A stretch of DNA of 64,000 nucleotides from Amoebophrya sp. A120. Taxonomy: Eukaryota > Sar > Dinophyceae > Syndiniales > Amoebophryaceae. Under the pieces are notes generated by a model. The model was not told the origin of the DNA, searched no databases, and saw only the letters and a list, made by a program, of their open reading frames with translations. The position numbers and the translations under genes are program-made. Positions 23,783-35,400 of this stretch are shown in pieces (positions within the stretch are counted from its first letter, which is position 1; every line of letters begins with the position of its first letter). The stretch spans positions 1-64,000 of the forward strand of contig CAJINV010000008.1 in the NCBI GenBank assembly GCA_905178155.1. The letters are read 5' to 3'.

Positions 23783-26700
23783 TCAATGTGTATAATCACG
23801 ACCGAGTCCTGCCACGTTTTTCCACATGATAGGGCGCTCGATATGGTCGCTAGAAAAAACAGGCCGCTTCGACGGAGAGCGGCGCCGTCGCGCTGGGCCG
23901 CCTCGGGTATAGGTCAGGTCGCGGACCCGTTCGAGAGAAGCGTCTTTCTTATCATGGCGGTCTCGCCTGGCATCCCCGTAGTTCGCGGCTGCGTCTCTAC
24001 TGCTGCCCGCGTCTTCACGCCCGCTTTGGTGCAGCCTGAGGGGGCTCCTGCCTCTGTCTTCACGACCCCTGTCCCCACGGCTGCTGGCGTTGTCAACAAC
24101 ACTCGTGCTCTTAGCTGAGGCCGCACCCCCGGTAACATCACCGGCTGTGGTCTCTTTCCTGGTTGCCAAGAGATCTTGGTGATGGTGAAAAGCTTGTTGA
24201 CGATTCGAAACACTCATGGGGTGCTCCGCATACTGGGCCTTTCCCTTCGACGACTTCCCGCCTCCCTTCAGAGAGGATGGGTCATTGTACTGTCGAGCAT
24301 GCGGAACATACCCAGGCCGCTCTAGAGGCTTATCGTCGTCGTGAGTGTTCAGGCTAGTTCCGCCACGCGGTCGCGCGCCTCCGTCTTCATACCTTTCTGG
24401 GCGCTTAGATGGGGACCTCGGATTTCGCCGCTTATCCTTATGGTCGCGAGACAAGCCGTCATAGTACCTATCTGTTTGAGGAGCAGCTGCATAGCCGTTG
24501 CGGTCGCCTCGCCGGCGCTCCCGCGAGCTCCGGTCCGCCTCACGAGGAGCTTTGTCCGGCTTTGAAGTAGAGCCTGCCGTGCCAGATCGATCTTTTTCTT
24601 TATTTTCAGTAGACGAAGGCGGTGCATCTGCATTGAAATTGCTTGCATTGCCACTCGAGCCTCCTCCGCCAACATCATCCGTTTTGCTACCCTCCACTTT
24701 CTCCTTGATGACATTGTGTTTGGCAATAACCCCGTCAAGCATTGTAAGTTTGTCCGTCTCTGAAAGGTCCGCCCTACCCATAATGGCAGCCACCAAAACT
24801 GAAAGCTCTTGCGCCTTCGGTTTACCGTTTTCCACCTCGCTGCCAACATCGGGTTCGTGAGTTGTGGTTTCTGCTTTGCGGGGAATGTCACGAACCTTGG
24901 ATGGCCCCGGCTTTCGCGGGCCCCGATCCGGAATTTTACTGGGTTCCCGCCGGTGTCGAGGCGGGGGCCGCTCTAGTTCCCGTCGCTCGCGGTGAGCGCT
25001 ACCTGCATTTGTGCATTTTGCAGATTCGGACTAGACAGACGAGGAACACTATTCCTGTGTGTCTGATGCGATCATAAAGTTTCTGGATGAAGAGGGCATG
25101 AGCGACGATCCCGAAGGAAAAATTAAAGATGACGAGAGTGTTATAACGCATAAATGCTTTGTAGTAACTGTATGTAAGTGAATCTGAATACAAACAACTC
25201 ATTGGAGTGTGATAAGTACGTTGCTCGCGCTCTCGTGCCCTGCTCCTTTCTGCTTCGCGGTCTGGGTCCCTTTTCTTGTCGTTGTCTTTGTCTGGTCGAT
25301 CGCGATCCTTGTCGTACCGATCGCGATCCTTGTCGTACCGATCACGATCCTTGTCGTACCGATCGCGATCCTTGTGGTCGTCTCTGTCGCGGTCTTTGTC
25401 TTGCCGATCGCGGTCCTTGTGGCCCTCCCGGTCGCGGTCTTTGTTTTGCCGATCGCGCTCTTTGTTGTCTTGCCGATCTTCGCGCCGGTCCTTGTTGTGG
25501 TCTTCTCGGTGGTCAGCACGGTCTCTATAGTTTTGCCGGTCGCGGTTGTTGCGGTCATCTTGCCGCTCGCGGTCGCTATGGTCGTGCCGATCGCGGTCGT
25601 CATGGTGCCCTACTTGGTGATCGCGGTGGTCTTGGCGGTCGCGGTCTTTGTTGTAATCTTTATCTTGCCGATTCCGGTCCCTCTGATCTCGCCGATCGCG
25701 GTCCTTAATATGGTCGTACCGATCATCGCAGCTCTTGCGTTTCTCTTGCATATTACTTAGGGGCGGCTCGTCCTTCTCTGCCGTGGTATACAACGTATGG
25801 GTATGAGCATTTGTTGTATCAGCTGGAGCTGCAACAGCCTCGTTGTCTTCCTTACCTTCTAGCTCCAGCGCTTTTCTGAACAATGCGGCGCAGGATTTTT
25901 CGGGACTTGTCCCTTCGCAGAGCAGCCGCCATATCACCGGCGACGGTTCTTTGTTTTTCATGTTGTCCTGTTGCTCGCTGGAAGGGTCAGCGTCAAGCGG
26001 AAGCGAGATTGTTGGCAATTGAAAATCACTTCTGCTTGAAGTGATTAGATCGCCTCGCCTCACATCGTGCAGAAGTCTTGGCGTGATGTTTTGCAGGGAA
26101 ACTTTGTCCGTACAGCCCGGCCTCCAACCGTACGCTTGTTCGCTATCGGTGGGAAAGATCTTGGGGTCAGGAATAAAATCAATGCCGACCTCGTCCAACG
26201 TCTACGCTCCTCAACTCAGTCAAACATGGATAATTCGGACGATTGGCGCTGGTGTTGTGATATGCGAGTCGAGTGACTTTTTTTTATCCGCGTTGCGGAT
26301 TCAAGGGCCAACCGCAAGGATATCTGTGATACTGGGCTGCTTACCATGACATGCACCATACTAGTTTGTTGTATGTGAAATTCAAATTTCGAGACCCCGA
26401 CACATTCCCGGATGATACTCGCCGGCGAAACGTAGTATCTTGGTCACGTTTTCCATAGGAAGACAGAGCTTTTCCGGAAAAATCAATGGGCTGGGATCCT
26501 GTGGTTTTGATTTATTGGTCAACTCAACGACATAATTGTCGTGATGAAGGGAGTGAAGTAGTTGCTTCTTTCATCTTCGTTTCAAGCCAAGAAAGTAGAA
26601 GTAGGAGCCAAAAAACGGAAGCATTGATTTTCCCTACCAAGTCCAGCGTAATACCTCTCTTGTCCAATATCCAAGCAAATTTCCAAGTCAAATCAGCTTA

Positions 26701-28563
26701 ATTTTGCGGCCTTCATAGGTTATGTCAAGAATCAAAGTAGATATAGATGATGTAGTTGTATTTATTTTTCTGAACGACACGCCAACACCGGATTTCCAAA
26801 GTCATTGATGAAAAATCTGATTTGTCTGGAGTTTTGCCCACAGGATATATCGACCATCCAGATGTCAGCTTCCAAGTCGATCTCGTTTGTTTCACTGTTC
26901 TCCCAGAATCCGAAAGTATTGTAGAACTTCTTCTCGTCCTCGCCGTCGGTGTGCACCTCTCCCTCTGCAGTTGTTCCTGAGCTTGTTCCACCCGCGCCGC
27001 CTGAAAAGTAGGGAAAGGCGCTGCCCTTTTTCATTCCCTGCTTGTAGAAAGATTTTCCCGTTCCTTTTGCAGGGAAGCTATTGACAAGTAAAGCAGCGCA
27101 CAGCCCCACCGGGAGTGTAAGTCTACGTAGTTCATGAACATTAAATACCAACAAACAGTTGTAGACCAGGCAGAACCTGCAAAGACCTCGAGCTGTCTTC
27201 ATCGCGTTGCCACATGCATGAAGATGAAAATCCACGACTGCAATGCATCTGCATGTCCTGCTCAACATGAGCTGTTTTCCTTTTCTCCCTTTTCCTCGCA
27301 CGACAACCTGCGCGACGAGTGCATAATTACCTTGCCTCCTCCAGCAGTGAAACTGGCACTGCGAAGACGAGAAAGTTTTCTCCGATGATAGTGAACATTT
27401 TTCAAACTCATCGCTGTCGTTTGGTGATACCGCATAAGCTCCCTCAGTCGCAACTTCGCGTCGTTCAGTTGCGCATAGTCGAGGTAGTATATTTTTCCAC
27501 CGGTTTCGTACTCACCATTCACGTTGGGCTCTTCCAGCAGGTCATGCAGAACTAGCTTTGTGCACTCCGGGTCCATGGGGCTTTGCGTTGATACGACGCG
27601 AGCGAACACCAGATTGTGCGTCGGGACGCTTTCATACCAGAGTTGTGGCGTATCTTGCGCAGCATCTCCCGCAGCGTCGCGAGGGGACGGCACAGTCGGG
27701 AGGAAATCGAGTGCAGCCGACGAGGTGGAGGAGCAGGCTCCATTTATTGCGGCATTCGTCTCTACTTCTCCTGGCAACAGCGGCAGCTCTATTCCGTCTC
27801 GCTTCAGCTTCGCCGTTGCATTATCATCAACATTTTTAGCCTCCTGTGCGCCACCTATGGATTGGCCCTCGTCCGCTGAGGCTGAGCCGGGCACCCCTGC
27901 TTCTCCTTCTCCCTTGGAAGAAGACGCCGAGCAGGCACCGCCGTGGCCGAACGTAATGTCGCACGGGGAACTACCACCAAGAGCGGGAGGCAGCATGTCA
28001 GTCTTCTGGGTCAGGAAAGGATTATTGGACGCATTGCCGCTTAACATGGGGGGTCGCATGCTTGAAGCGGCGTTTGCAGCCGGTTCGCTGGTCGTGGGAA
28101 CTACCATGCTTGCGACTCCGTCGGTCGAAGATGTGCAGCTCGGTTCTCTAGAGGCGCTTGGTGTAGTAGGCGACGGCGCAGATGAGCAATCCAAGGGCGC
28201 TGCAGGAGGGACCACAGTCGAGATCGAGTTCTCGGAAGTCGTCTGTGCCGAAGTGCTGCGCTCTAGAACAACGCTGCAAGGGATGCCAGGTAGTTTCTCT
28301 GATGTCAAAGACACTTCAACTTCTTCTAGTGCTGCAGCAGCCTCGTTGCCGCCGTTGGTCAGATGCCGATGGAGGTGCGAGGAGGGGAGGTTGGCCGCTT
28401 TCGGAACGGCAGTCGCGGAGAGATCCACTAGCTTCGATTGCGAGCAAGAGCGGAGCGACGCAGAAAGCCCCGACGATGAGGACTTCGCAATAGGTTGGCC
28501 ACTTGTCAGAGTCTTTTTCTCGGAACAATCCGCCAGGGCCGAACTGTCTGTAATCGATATCAT
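23783..28563 (-). CDS. Long cold-shock-like protein with RD-rich region
   Basis: Five exons (28563-27308, 27077-26789, 26498-26418, 26201-25220, 25002-23783) total 3,828 nt, 1,275 residues, in frame to TGA. Starts at ATG 28563 (MISITDSSALADC). Residues 1-270 are Ser/Ala/Pro-rich. OB-like modules follow: THNLVFARVVSTQ with KLVLHDLLEEPNVNG, then FYNTFGFWENSETNEIDLEA, then ENVTKILRFAGE joined to TLDEVGIDFIPDP with KVSLQNITPRLLHDVRRGDL and PSPVIWRL; these resemble the neighbouring cold-shock gene but lack a clean RNP motif. A strongly charged block of Asp-Arg/Asp-Lys dipeptides (for example DKDRDRYDKDRDR) covers roughly 650-840, and the C-terminal part is Arg/Ser/Asp-rich (RRRRSPSKRP), as in splicing-associated proteins. 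Probably nuclear and RNA-related; exact role unknown. Confidence 0.68.
25297..25380 (-). repeat. Coding tandem repeat, 21 bp x 4
   Basis: Four head-to-tail copies of a 21-bp unit (CGATCGCGATCCTTGTCGTAC on the plus strand, shown here as the unit with few changes) encode repeated DRYDKDR heptads in the charged block of the gene 23783-28563. Copies 1 and 2 are identical, which suggests recent unit duplication. Confidence 0.9.
26202..26417. mobile_element. Probable decayed family B introner (216-bp intron)
   Basis: On the coding strand it begins TATCATCCGGGAATGTGTCG, similar to a family B end (TATCAAATGCAAAAATGTCT), after the exon ending RFAGE. The other end, GGAGCGTAG, has no visible inverted repeat. 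Junction RFAGE-TLDEVG is in frame. Assignment rests on one end only. Confidence 0.45.
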
Positions 28564-29465
28564 GGAATGAGCTATTCACGTTGACGTCGAGATCGAGAAG
28601 ATATTAGTTCCAAACAGGCTACTAACTAATGATAGCCAATGGGTCTTCTACTCTCCGGCTGCATTTATGCGAATATCGAAGAACAAGTGTAAGTGCATGC
28701 TCGACTAGAAGTGGTCCGACCTGTTGCCTGCGAAGAGCAAGGTTGTTCCTACATTGAAAAAAAAAATGGTTCCTCCACAGCTTTTGAATCACATTTCCAG
28801 TGTCATAAGTGGACTTTATACTCATTCACAATCGCAGCTCTTCAGTTTGTTTCAATGCCACAGACAGATGAAAGGGGAAATTATGCTAATTGAGGACACA
28901 CCAGCTCACACGCCTAGGTTTCAGCAGGGACGAAACAAATATAAGAACAGCGCGCTATTTCTATAAAGGTGTGATCATCGTCTTCTAAGGTTGCTATCAG
29001 TTCTCCTCGTTCACGTTCACTCCTCTTGTTTTTTACTACGTAGGGAAAATACTTGATCTGATCGAATTCCCTTGTCGTTGTCATTCTCACTAGTAACCAA
29101 TAGTTGATGTAAAAACAACCGCTGCCGCTGCAAAGAGAAAGACCGGAAAATACTTTTCAAGAGTTTGTTGGTGGGTGCTGCGAGGAGGCACCCTGAAAGG
29201 CGTGAACAGAAACGCAACAATGCGAGGTAAAGCACTGGGTTTGCTGCTCGTGACCACCACAGGCTTTACACAAATCCTCTTTCCTAATATTTATTTTCAA
29301 GGCGCCAGGTATCGACCCCAAATAAAATCCATCATCAACAGCACGCGCAGTGTTCTTCATTATAATTTCCTTGTGTTGATGATGTACAACTACAGTCGGT
29401 CTACAACTTTCTCTGCCAGACATGAATCCCGAAGTGTATTAAATCCACTTCAATACTCGGACTTG
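28564..29465. other. Intergenic region
   Basis: No gene, RNA or repeat that I can support. Flanked by the start of the long cold-shock-like gene and the stop of the BolA gene. Confidence 0.5.
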
Positions 29466-30343
29466 TTAGGTCGACGAGCTCTCATCTTCCTGTGGTATAA
29501 GGGTTCGGATCGTCACGGCGTGCCACTTTTTGATTTCCTCGCGTATGGGTTCCTGTACCATGCTATGCATTGCAAAAGTATCGCACTAGAATAAATTGCA
29601 TCACAAATTTTGGCAAAAAGAACAGTGGAATTTGTCATGCTGTTTTACCTTAGGAAGGAGATTCGTCATGCATAAATGCAATTTTTAGTACGACTACGAT
29701 ACTTTTGCACAGGATACATGCGCTCCCGCTGCAAGCGCGACTTGGAGTCGAACGCCCTGGATTCCACCACGATTTCGTAACTGGTGCCGCACCCACCGGA
29801 GCGGTCCGTCACCTGTACATTAACGGTCTCGGTTGGTGGTGACAGCTTCGCGGTGAAGTGTCGTGCGATCAGGTCACGCACGTGCTTTTCATACTCCGGC
29901 CCGGAGGACGGCGTGCTGGACGACGTAGATGACATGGTCCGTCGAGGTGTGCTGTGGTTCCTCGTCGCAAGGCCATGCGTGCTGTGGCACTGCGGCTGCA
30001 CGAAGCTGGTCGTGGTCGTGAAGAAAGACCTTGCAGCTGCACTTTCATTGTCTAAAAATACACAAGGCCGTGCTAGTACTCCACGAAGATGAACAAGTGG
30101 CCGCGCCGAGGAGACGGAACTACTAGCGGAGTAGACCATAGTGCTGGCAACTACAGGTGCAGCACATGCACTCCGGCGCACGGCGACTGATGATAACATT
30201 TGCGTACCACGGCCCTGGTTCCAAGTGCAGGTCGCAAGGGACTGCCGCAGAAGTTGGCTTCCGAGTTGTACAACTGTTCTGGCGGAGGTGGTACTGCGCG
30301 ACGCAAAGCTGCGCCGCTGCGAAACGAGAAACACAGAAGCCAT
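29466..30343 (-). CDS. BolA-family protein, mitochondrial type
   Basis: BolA proteins work with monothiol glutaredoxins in Fe-S cluster delivery. Two exons, 30343-29717 and 29558-29466, total 720 nt, 239 residues, in frame. The N-terminal 140 residues are Ser/Arg/Ala-rich with almost no acidic residues (MASVFLVSQRRSFASRSTT), as in a mitochondrial presequence. The BolA domain is residues about 150-235: YEKHVRDLIARHF, then VTDRSGGCGTSYEIVVES with the SGGCG motif of the BOLA3-like group, then RERMVQEPIREEIKKWHAVT. The only intron is a family A introner falling exactly between RERM and VQEP, inside a conserved helix; its removal recreates the family sequence. The long leader compared with human BOLA3 (107 aa) is unusual. 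Confidence 0.93.
29564..29716. mobile_element. Family A introner (153 bp) in BolA gene
   Basis: Ends TATGCATTGCAAAAGTATCG and inverted CGATACTTTTGCACAGGATA, perfect CATGC duplication (29559-29563 and 29717-29721). Exact excision gives RERMVQE. Because the duplication starts and ends with G on the coding strand (GCATG), splicing GTAT to ATAG would also work but would insert one Ile codon. Confidence 0.94.
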
Positions 30344-31062
30344 GGGTTTTCTTTCGTAGACAATAAATACTACCTATGCAGCCTGTTGTAGTCTTTTTTT
30401 ACATATGCTGTTTTCAGGATAACTGCTGGTTTGGTAAGTAGGTGCATTCAGGAGTACGAGTATCTACCAAGCTCATGAAGCTGCTAAACTGCTGGGAACA
30501 ACTTCGCTCGATGAAGACTTGGGCGGCGAGCATCAAGTAATGAATTTACTCAAACACGGACGACTGTATTCATTGGAAGTGAAGGAAAGCGAACTCATAC
30601 ATATGCACAACATGCGCTTCTTGAGCAATGGAATAGACGTCGTAAGAGCTAGACTTTTCAAATTCAAATAAAAACACAAGCATTGTGAAGTGACAAGCTG
30701 AGGAACAGAATCTTCACAGGCACGACGTTGGAAGGGTCGTGTGCTGTAGCCCGTGCAACAACTACCTAGGGCGTTGGACCACGATGCGCAGCACTTCTAT
30801 TTCTAGCCGCGTTGCTTTAGCTTTGTTTTTATGAATTTTCTTGCTTTTTTTTGTTTTTTTCACGTTTTTGAGTTTGGAAAATGTAGTAAGTCTCTGCCCG
30901 TAATTGTCGTTGTAGGGGACCCCTTCTAGGATAGGGAGCTAGTTCGGCCCATCTGAATACCGAGACAACATCAATAAACGAATGACAAATGATCGGATCG
31001 GCTTCACTCGGGAATCTAGAAAGGGTTGCAGCTGCCGTGTGTGTAAAATTTGTAGCGTTTTT
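30344..31062. other. Intergenic region, AT-rich
   Basis: Low-complexity T runs near 30840-30870; no gene supported. Confidence 0.5.
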
Positions 31063-31945
31063 TCATTTATTTTCGCCGTATTTACAACTTCCATAAACCG
31101 CTCGCTGCCCTCCGCTACCCTTCAAGCCGACATCGAATTCAGTCCGATTAATGGATAATGGGCAGCTTTTTATTTTTCGCAGAAACCAAAAAAGGAATAG
31201 CATAGAAAGAATGAAAAGGCTATCAATCGTCCATGGATGGTGCGGAAAACAAAAAAGCCAAAACAAAACGGGTCTTCGATTTGGTGTAGAAGTTCTTGAT
31301 TTCTTGCAAGAAGATATTTTTCGCAGTAGTTGTTGTATGTTCTTGTTGGTACTAGCACAACTATCTGAAATAAATGTTTTGTCCTCGACTTCTAACTTTG
31401 CTCACCGATCTTGGTAGTAAGTTGTTACCAACTCGGCCCTGCTGCTGCTCGCGCAGCTCGTTGGTGATTTTTTTCTACGATCGGAGCATCTCAATAGGGG
31501 TGTGCGCAGTTGTGTGAGTGTCGTGGTCGTAGAAGCAATGAAATCAATTTTTGTAGTGCTAGTGAAGCGAAACAGGTCTTGCAAAGTTCTGTTTACGCTA
31601 TTTCTGGCTTTGTCTGAAAGCTTGTCCTTCTTCTTGCGGCGTGATTCGTCGTATTTCCTAAATGGCATAGGCATTCGCATTTATTTCTAGGAAAAAAAAG
31701 CATTTGCATTTCACACACCACCTCCGCATTGTCTTATTGGAGATTCGAAGCCCCCACCGTACGTACCATGAACGCAACAGCACGTCACGACCAAAAAATT
31801 TGCCGTCAACATCTCCGTCTGCTTCGGCCCCCTTTAAAAAATCTACATTCTTTGTAAAAATTTGGGTAGGAATGCTGTTGACCAAAAACGAGTCCTCCGA
31901 GTGGACGTCGGCTCGCTTGCGGCCAATTACCTGCCAGGTGGACTT
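31063..31945 (-). CDS. Unknown protein, 3' exons only
   Basis: Four minus-strand segments join in one frame: 31945-31767, 31657-31597, 31474-31406 and 31119-31063, 366 nt (121 residues plus stop). Splice sites are good: a pyrimidine-rich acceptor before 31945 (CTTCGCTCAG), donors GTACGT, GTAAAC and GTGAGC, acceptors TTTAG, CGTAG and TGAAG. Encoded peptides include STWQVIGRKRADVHSEDSF, IPTQIFTKNVDFLKGAEAD, WKYDESRRKKKDKLSDKARN and KKITNELREQQQGRVG. The first exon, with the start codon, lies upstream (31946-32300) and could not be fixed. Not recognised; mixed basic C-terminal half, no membrane segment. Confidence 0.5.
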
Positions 31946-32458
31946 CTGAGCGAAGACAGAGAGATTTTCGCTTCATCTTCCAATGAAAGTTGTGAAACCA
32001 GAATACAACAAATGCCCACACATGTGGGAACACGAATATCATAGGTCCAAAAAAAATACCTTGTTCGACGATGGCAAAAAAAGCAACAACAGAGCAGACA
32101 CGGTAGAATAATCGAGGTCGATGAACAAGACAGTCCAAAAATATTGTAAGTAAGTTGTTTTGAGCAGCGAGAATTGATACTAGTATTCCAAAGTATCTCT
32201 TGACTTAGCACCGAGGTATAGTAATATCGCATCCTGTCCGCTCAAATCACCCTCGGCCTTGGTGCAGATTTTAGTATAAACAGATAATTTAGAAGAGATA
32301 CGTTCACTGCGAGGTTCATTTTATTTATTTTTCCAAAATATTTAATATGATCTAAAACTGTCGAGCAAGTAGATGAAATATACAAGCGAGCTCCTGCTAC
32401 TTAGCCAGCTGCGTCATCAAAAGATGACTGCCACGACGTTGACTGCTCGTCAGTATTT
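31946..32458. other. Flank of the unknown gene; may contain its first exon
   Basis: AT-rich. A short minus-strand peptide from ATG 32232 (MRYYYTS before a GTGCTA donor) is phase-compatible with the exon at 31945, but too short to trust. Confidence 0.3.
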
Positions 32459-35400
32459 CTAGTATCCCTCACCGCCGCCCCGATTGTTGTTGTTGTGATT
32501 CCGCCCACCTCCTCGTCCTCCGTAGTTGTTTCTGTTGTTGTTATTGCCGCTTCGGTTATTGTTGTTTCTGTTCCTTCCACCGCCCCCGCCTCCGCCACTT
32601 CCACCACCCTTGCCCTTGCCCTTTGCGCCACCGCGATTGTTATGTCCACCGCCATTATTGCCCCAGTTGTTATGATTGTTGTTCCCGCCACCACCTGCAT
32701 AGCCCTATGCATTGAAAATATGTCTGGAGGTTCTGGAATGTTCGTGCATGGTTTGTTCCGAATGTTGATGAACGAACTGCAAAAATACCCAGCTGACTAT
32801 AGCAATGAGCGCCTGCGTTATGCTTATGCGTATAATCAATGCCACATGTTGTAGTTGACACCCTGCGTTTTTGCAGAAAAAAATGAATACGATGGTGCCC
32901 TTATTTCTTACGTTATCTGTGGACGATCGCAAACTCTCCAGTCTTGTTGTTTTAGACAAGCATGTGCATGACAAAAGGCTTCGCAACCTTCCAGGAAGGC
33001 TCAGACACATTTGCAAATGTGATAAGCCTCCGTGATTTCCGCCACCTCCGCCCCAATTGTTGTTACGGTAATTATTTCCGTTATTTCCCTTTCCGCCTCC
33101 AGTGCCACCCCAATTCCAAGAATTGCTGTACTGCTGTTGATAATTGTTGTTTCCCTTGCCGCCTCCCCCTCCTCCCGGTCCCCAGGAGGAGTTGTTGTTG
33201 CCATGATACTGCTGGTGCATCTGCTGCTGTTGCATGTTGTAGCCCGCCGCTTGCTGGTGACCTTGACTGCCATACTGGTGTCCGCCCATCTGCTGACTCA
33301 TCCAGTTCTGCATCATGTTTTGATTGCTAGTATCACCAGTGCTGCCCATCATCGCACCAGCAGGTCCGCCTCCCATCATGTCGAGTTCGTGCGAAGCCTT
33401 TCTCTGCTGCTGACTAAACGGATTGCCCGGCTGCTGAGCACTAGTACCAGGAGCTGTGGTTGTGCCAGGGCCCGGTGCGCCAGCGCCGAAAAGCTGGGAG
33501 CCAATCGTAGTTGGCTTGTTGTTCATCGGTTCGCCCCAATGGTCCTTGTTCTTCACCTTGTCCTTGTTCCCGCGCATCAAGGAGTCGTTGCTGTTTTTCC
33601 GATCCGCCGGCTGTGCTTGCTTCGGAAGTTGCTGAAGTCCCGGAGTCGGGCCTGGCTGGACCCTGAGTTGTATTTTTTCACAATATTCATTCATGTCATT
33701 CTGTTTTCTCATTCAGCTTCAATATTTCCATGGATGTAGTTAAATCAGTCCTTGTCCTTGATGTGATCGTCTTCATCTTGAATAAACATCGATGCTACTT
33801 GGATGATCATTATCCTCATATTAAGGCAAGCTTGCAACTCCTAGAACATGCAGCGTCACTGAGCAATCAAAAGAACGGATCGGAAGTTTCGCTTGAAAAT
33901 TTATAGATACGCTTTGACTGTCGACGGATTTCCCGATTTATTCTCCACCGCGGAGTTTACTTCATCAATACTGCCCGTCTGTGCGGCTGCCGGAGCTGGT
34001 GGTGCCGTGCGTCCTGTGGGGGTGGTCGCCTCTACTTTTTTGTCTCCAGCACCAGTTGTCGCGGCGACATCCTCGCTCCCCAGTAGGGGCCCGCCGGGCT
34101 TCTTGGATCCTCCACCCGGAACTGCTTTAGCCTTACTGACCGCTTGGGCGACCGGTAGCTGCTCCTGTACTTTATTATGCTCGTCCGGCGACGATGCCGT
34201 GCTGTTCGTCCTTCCCAGCATCGGAGCGGCTGCGGAAACCTTTGCTGTGTGCTTCGGCACGTGCTTCGCGTGCGCAGGCGGCGAAGCCTTCGGGTGTTCC
34301 ACTACTGCAGCTGTCGACGTCGTGCAGGTCGTGATTTTGCCATCCTTATTCAAGTCCGGAGTCGTCAACGGTGGAATATTTTTGTCTACTGGTTGTTTTC
34401 CAACGGAAGATTTCGATTTATCCTCCTCCGGAAGCTTGGTGAGGGTAGAAGAGGTGGCTGGAAGGTTCGAGACAAGTTGTCCACCACCTTTCGCTTGAAT
34501 TTGATTACCCGACTCCGAGTCTGCGCCTGGAAATTTCGCTTTCTCTTTGTTCTCCAACACATCCACAGGTGCCGCAGAAGTACTACCCACTTTAATATTT
34601 TCAGCACCGGTAGAAGAAGTTGTACCAGACTGTAGCTTCTTCTCCGTCAGAGCTGTATTAAGCTTGATGTCCTGCTTCTCGTTTGCATCATCTGTTTTCG
34701 ATGTCACGGCGGGTGAAGCGGCTGCCGTCGCGCCGGCTTTCGCTGCTCTGCTGCTTGGGAGGGGAGCCAAACCTCCTCCAAACGCCATTTTCATGGGCGG
34801 GACCACGTACGCAGCTCGTTGTACAGGATTTACCTGCGGTGTCTGGATGTTCGCCCAGTGCTGTTCTTCGTCCTCGAGTTTCGTAGCATCCGACTTTTCG
34901 GCCATATTACAGGGCTTCGCAAGACTGGAAAGACAAAGGCTACCGCTCTTCGAAGCAGCGGCCGCAGCCATGTTGGTCGTGCCTGCTGGTTTCTTACTCG
35001 CGCTCTTCATCAGCGTTTTGGTCCTCGTTGATGTTCCGAGTAGTTGCTTCGCCTGCTCGCCGTCCTGGGTGGAGGTGGTAGTCGTGCTGTCAAGGGTAAC
35101 TGTAGTAGTTTTCGCTTTTTCATCGTCCTTGTCTGCGGAAGGTTTGTCCTCGATGGTATTCTCGTTACTTCCGGGTTGCTCCGTATGGGTTACGGGCTTC
35201 TTCGGAGGTGGGGGCGTACGAACAGACGCAAAGGCCCCTTGATCATTCTGCTTGTTCGTTGGGGCCCCGCCCGTGCTCGGCTTCGCGCCGAAGACTGCTT
35301 GCTCCTTTGAAGATTCCGCTTTGGCATTTTTCTCGTTGCTCCTGGCGGCAGGGGCAGTGCTCGTTGCACCAGCGCTGGAAATAACCTGAGGGACAGGAAG

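Noticed and set aside
25297-25380. Possible CRISPR-like array
   Set aside because: Head-to-tail 21-bp units without spacers, in frame within a coding exon; a simple coding tandem repeat.
25209-25760. Val/Ile/Leu-rich plus-strand open frame resembling a membrane protein
   Set aside because: It is the reverse reading of the Asp-Arg repeat block (GATCGC units) in the minus-strand gene; hydrophobicity is an artefact of codon complement.
27524-28570. Long plus-strand open frame opposite the long cold-shock-like gene
   Set aside because: It mirrors a Ser/Ala-rich minus-strand exon; its composition is the complement of that low-complexity region and no domain appears.
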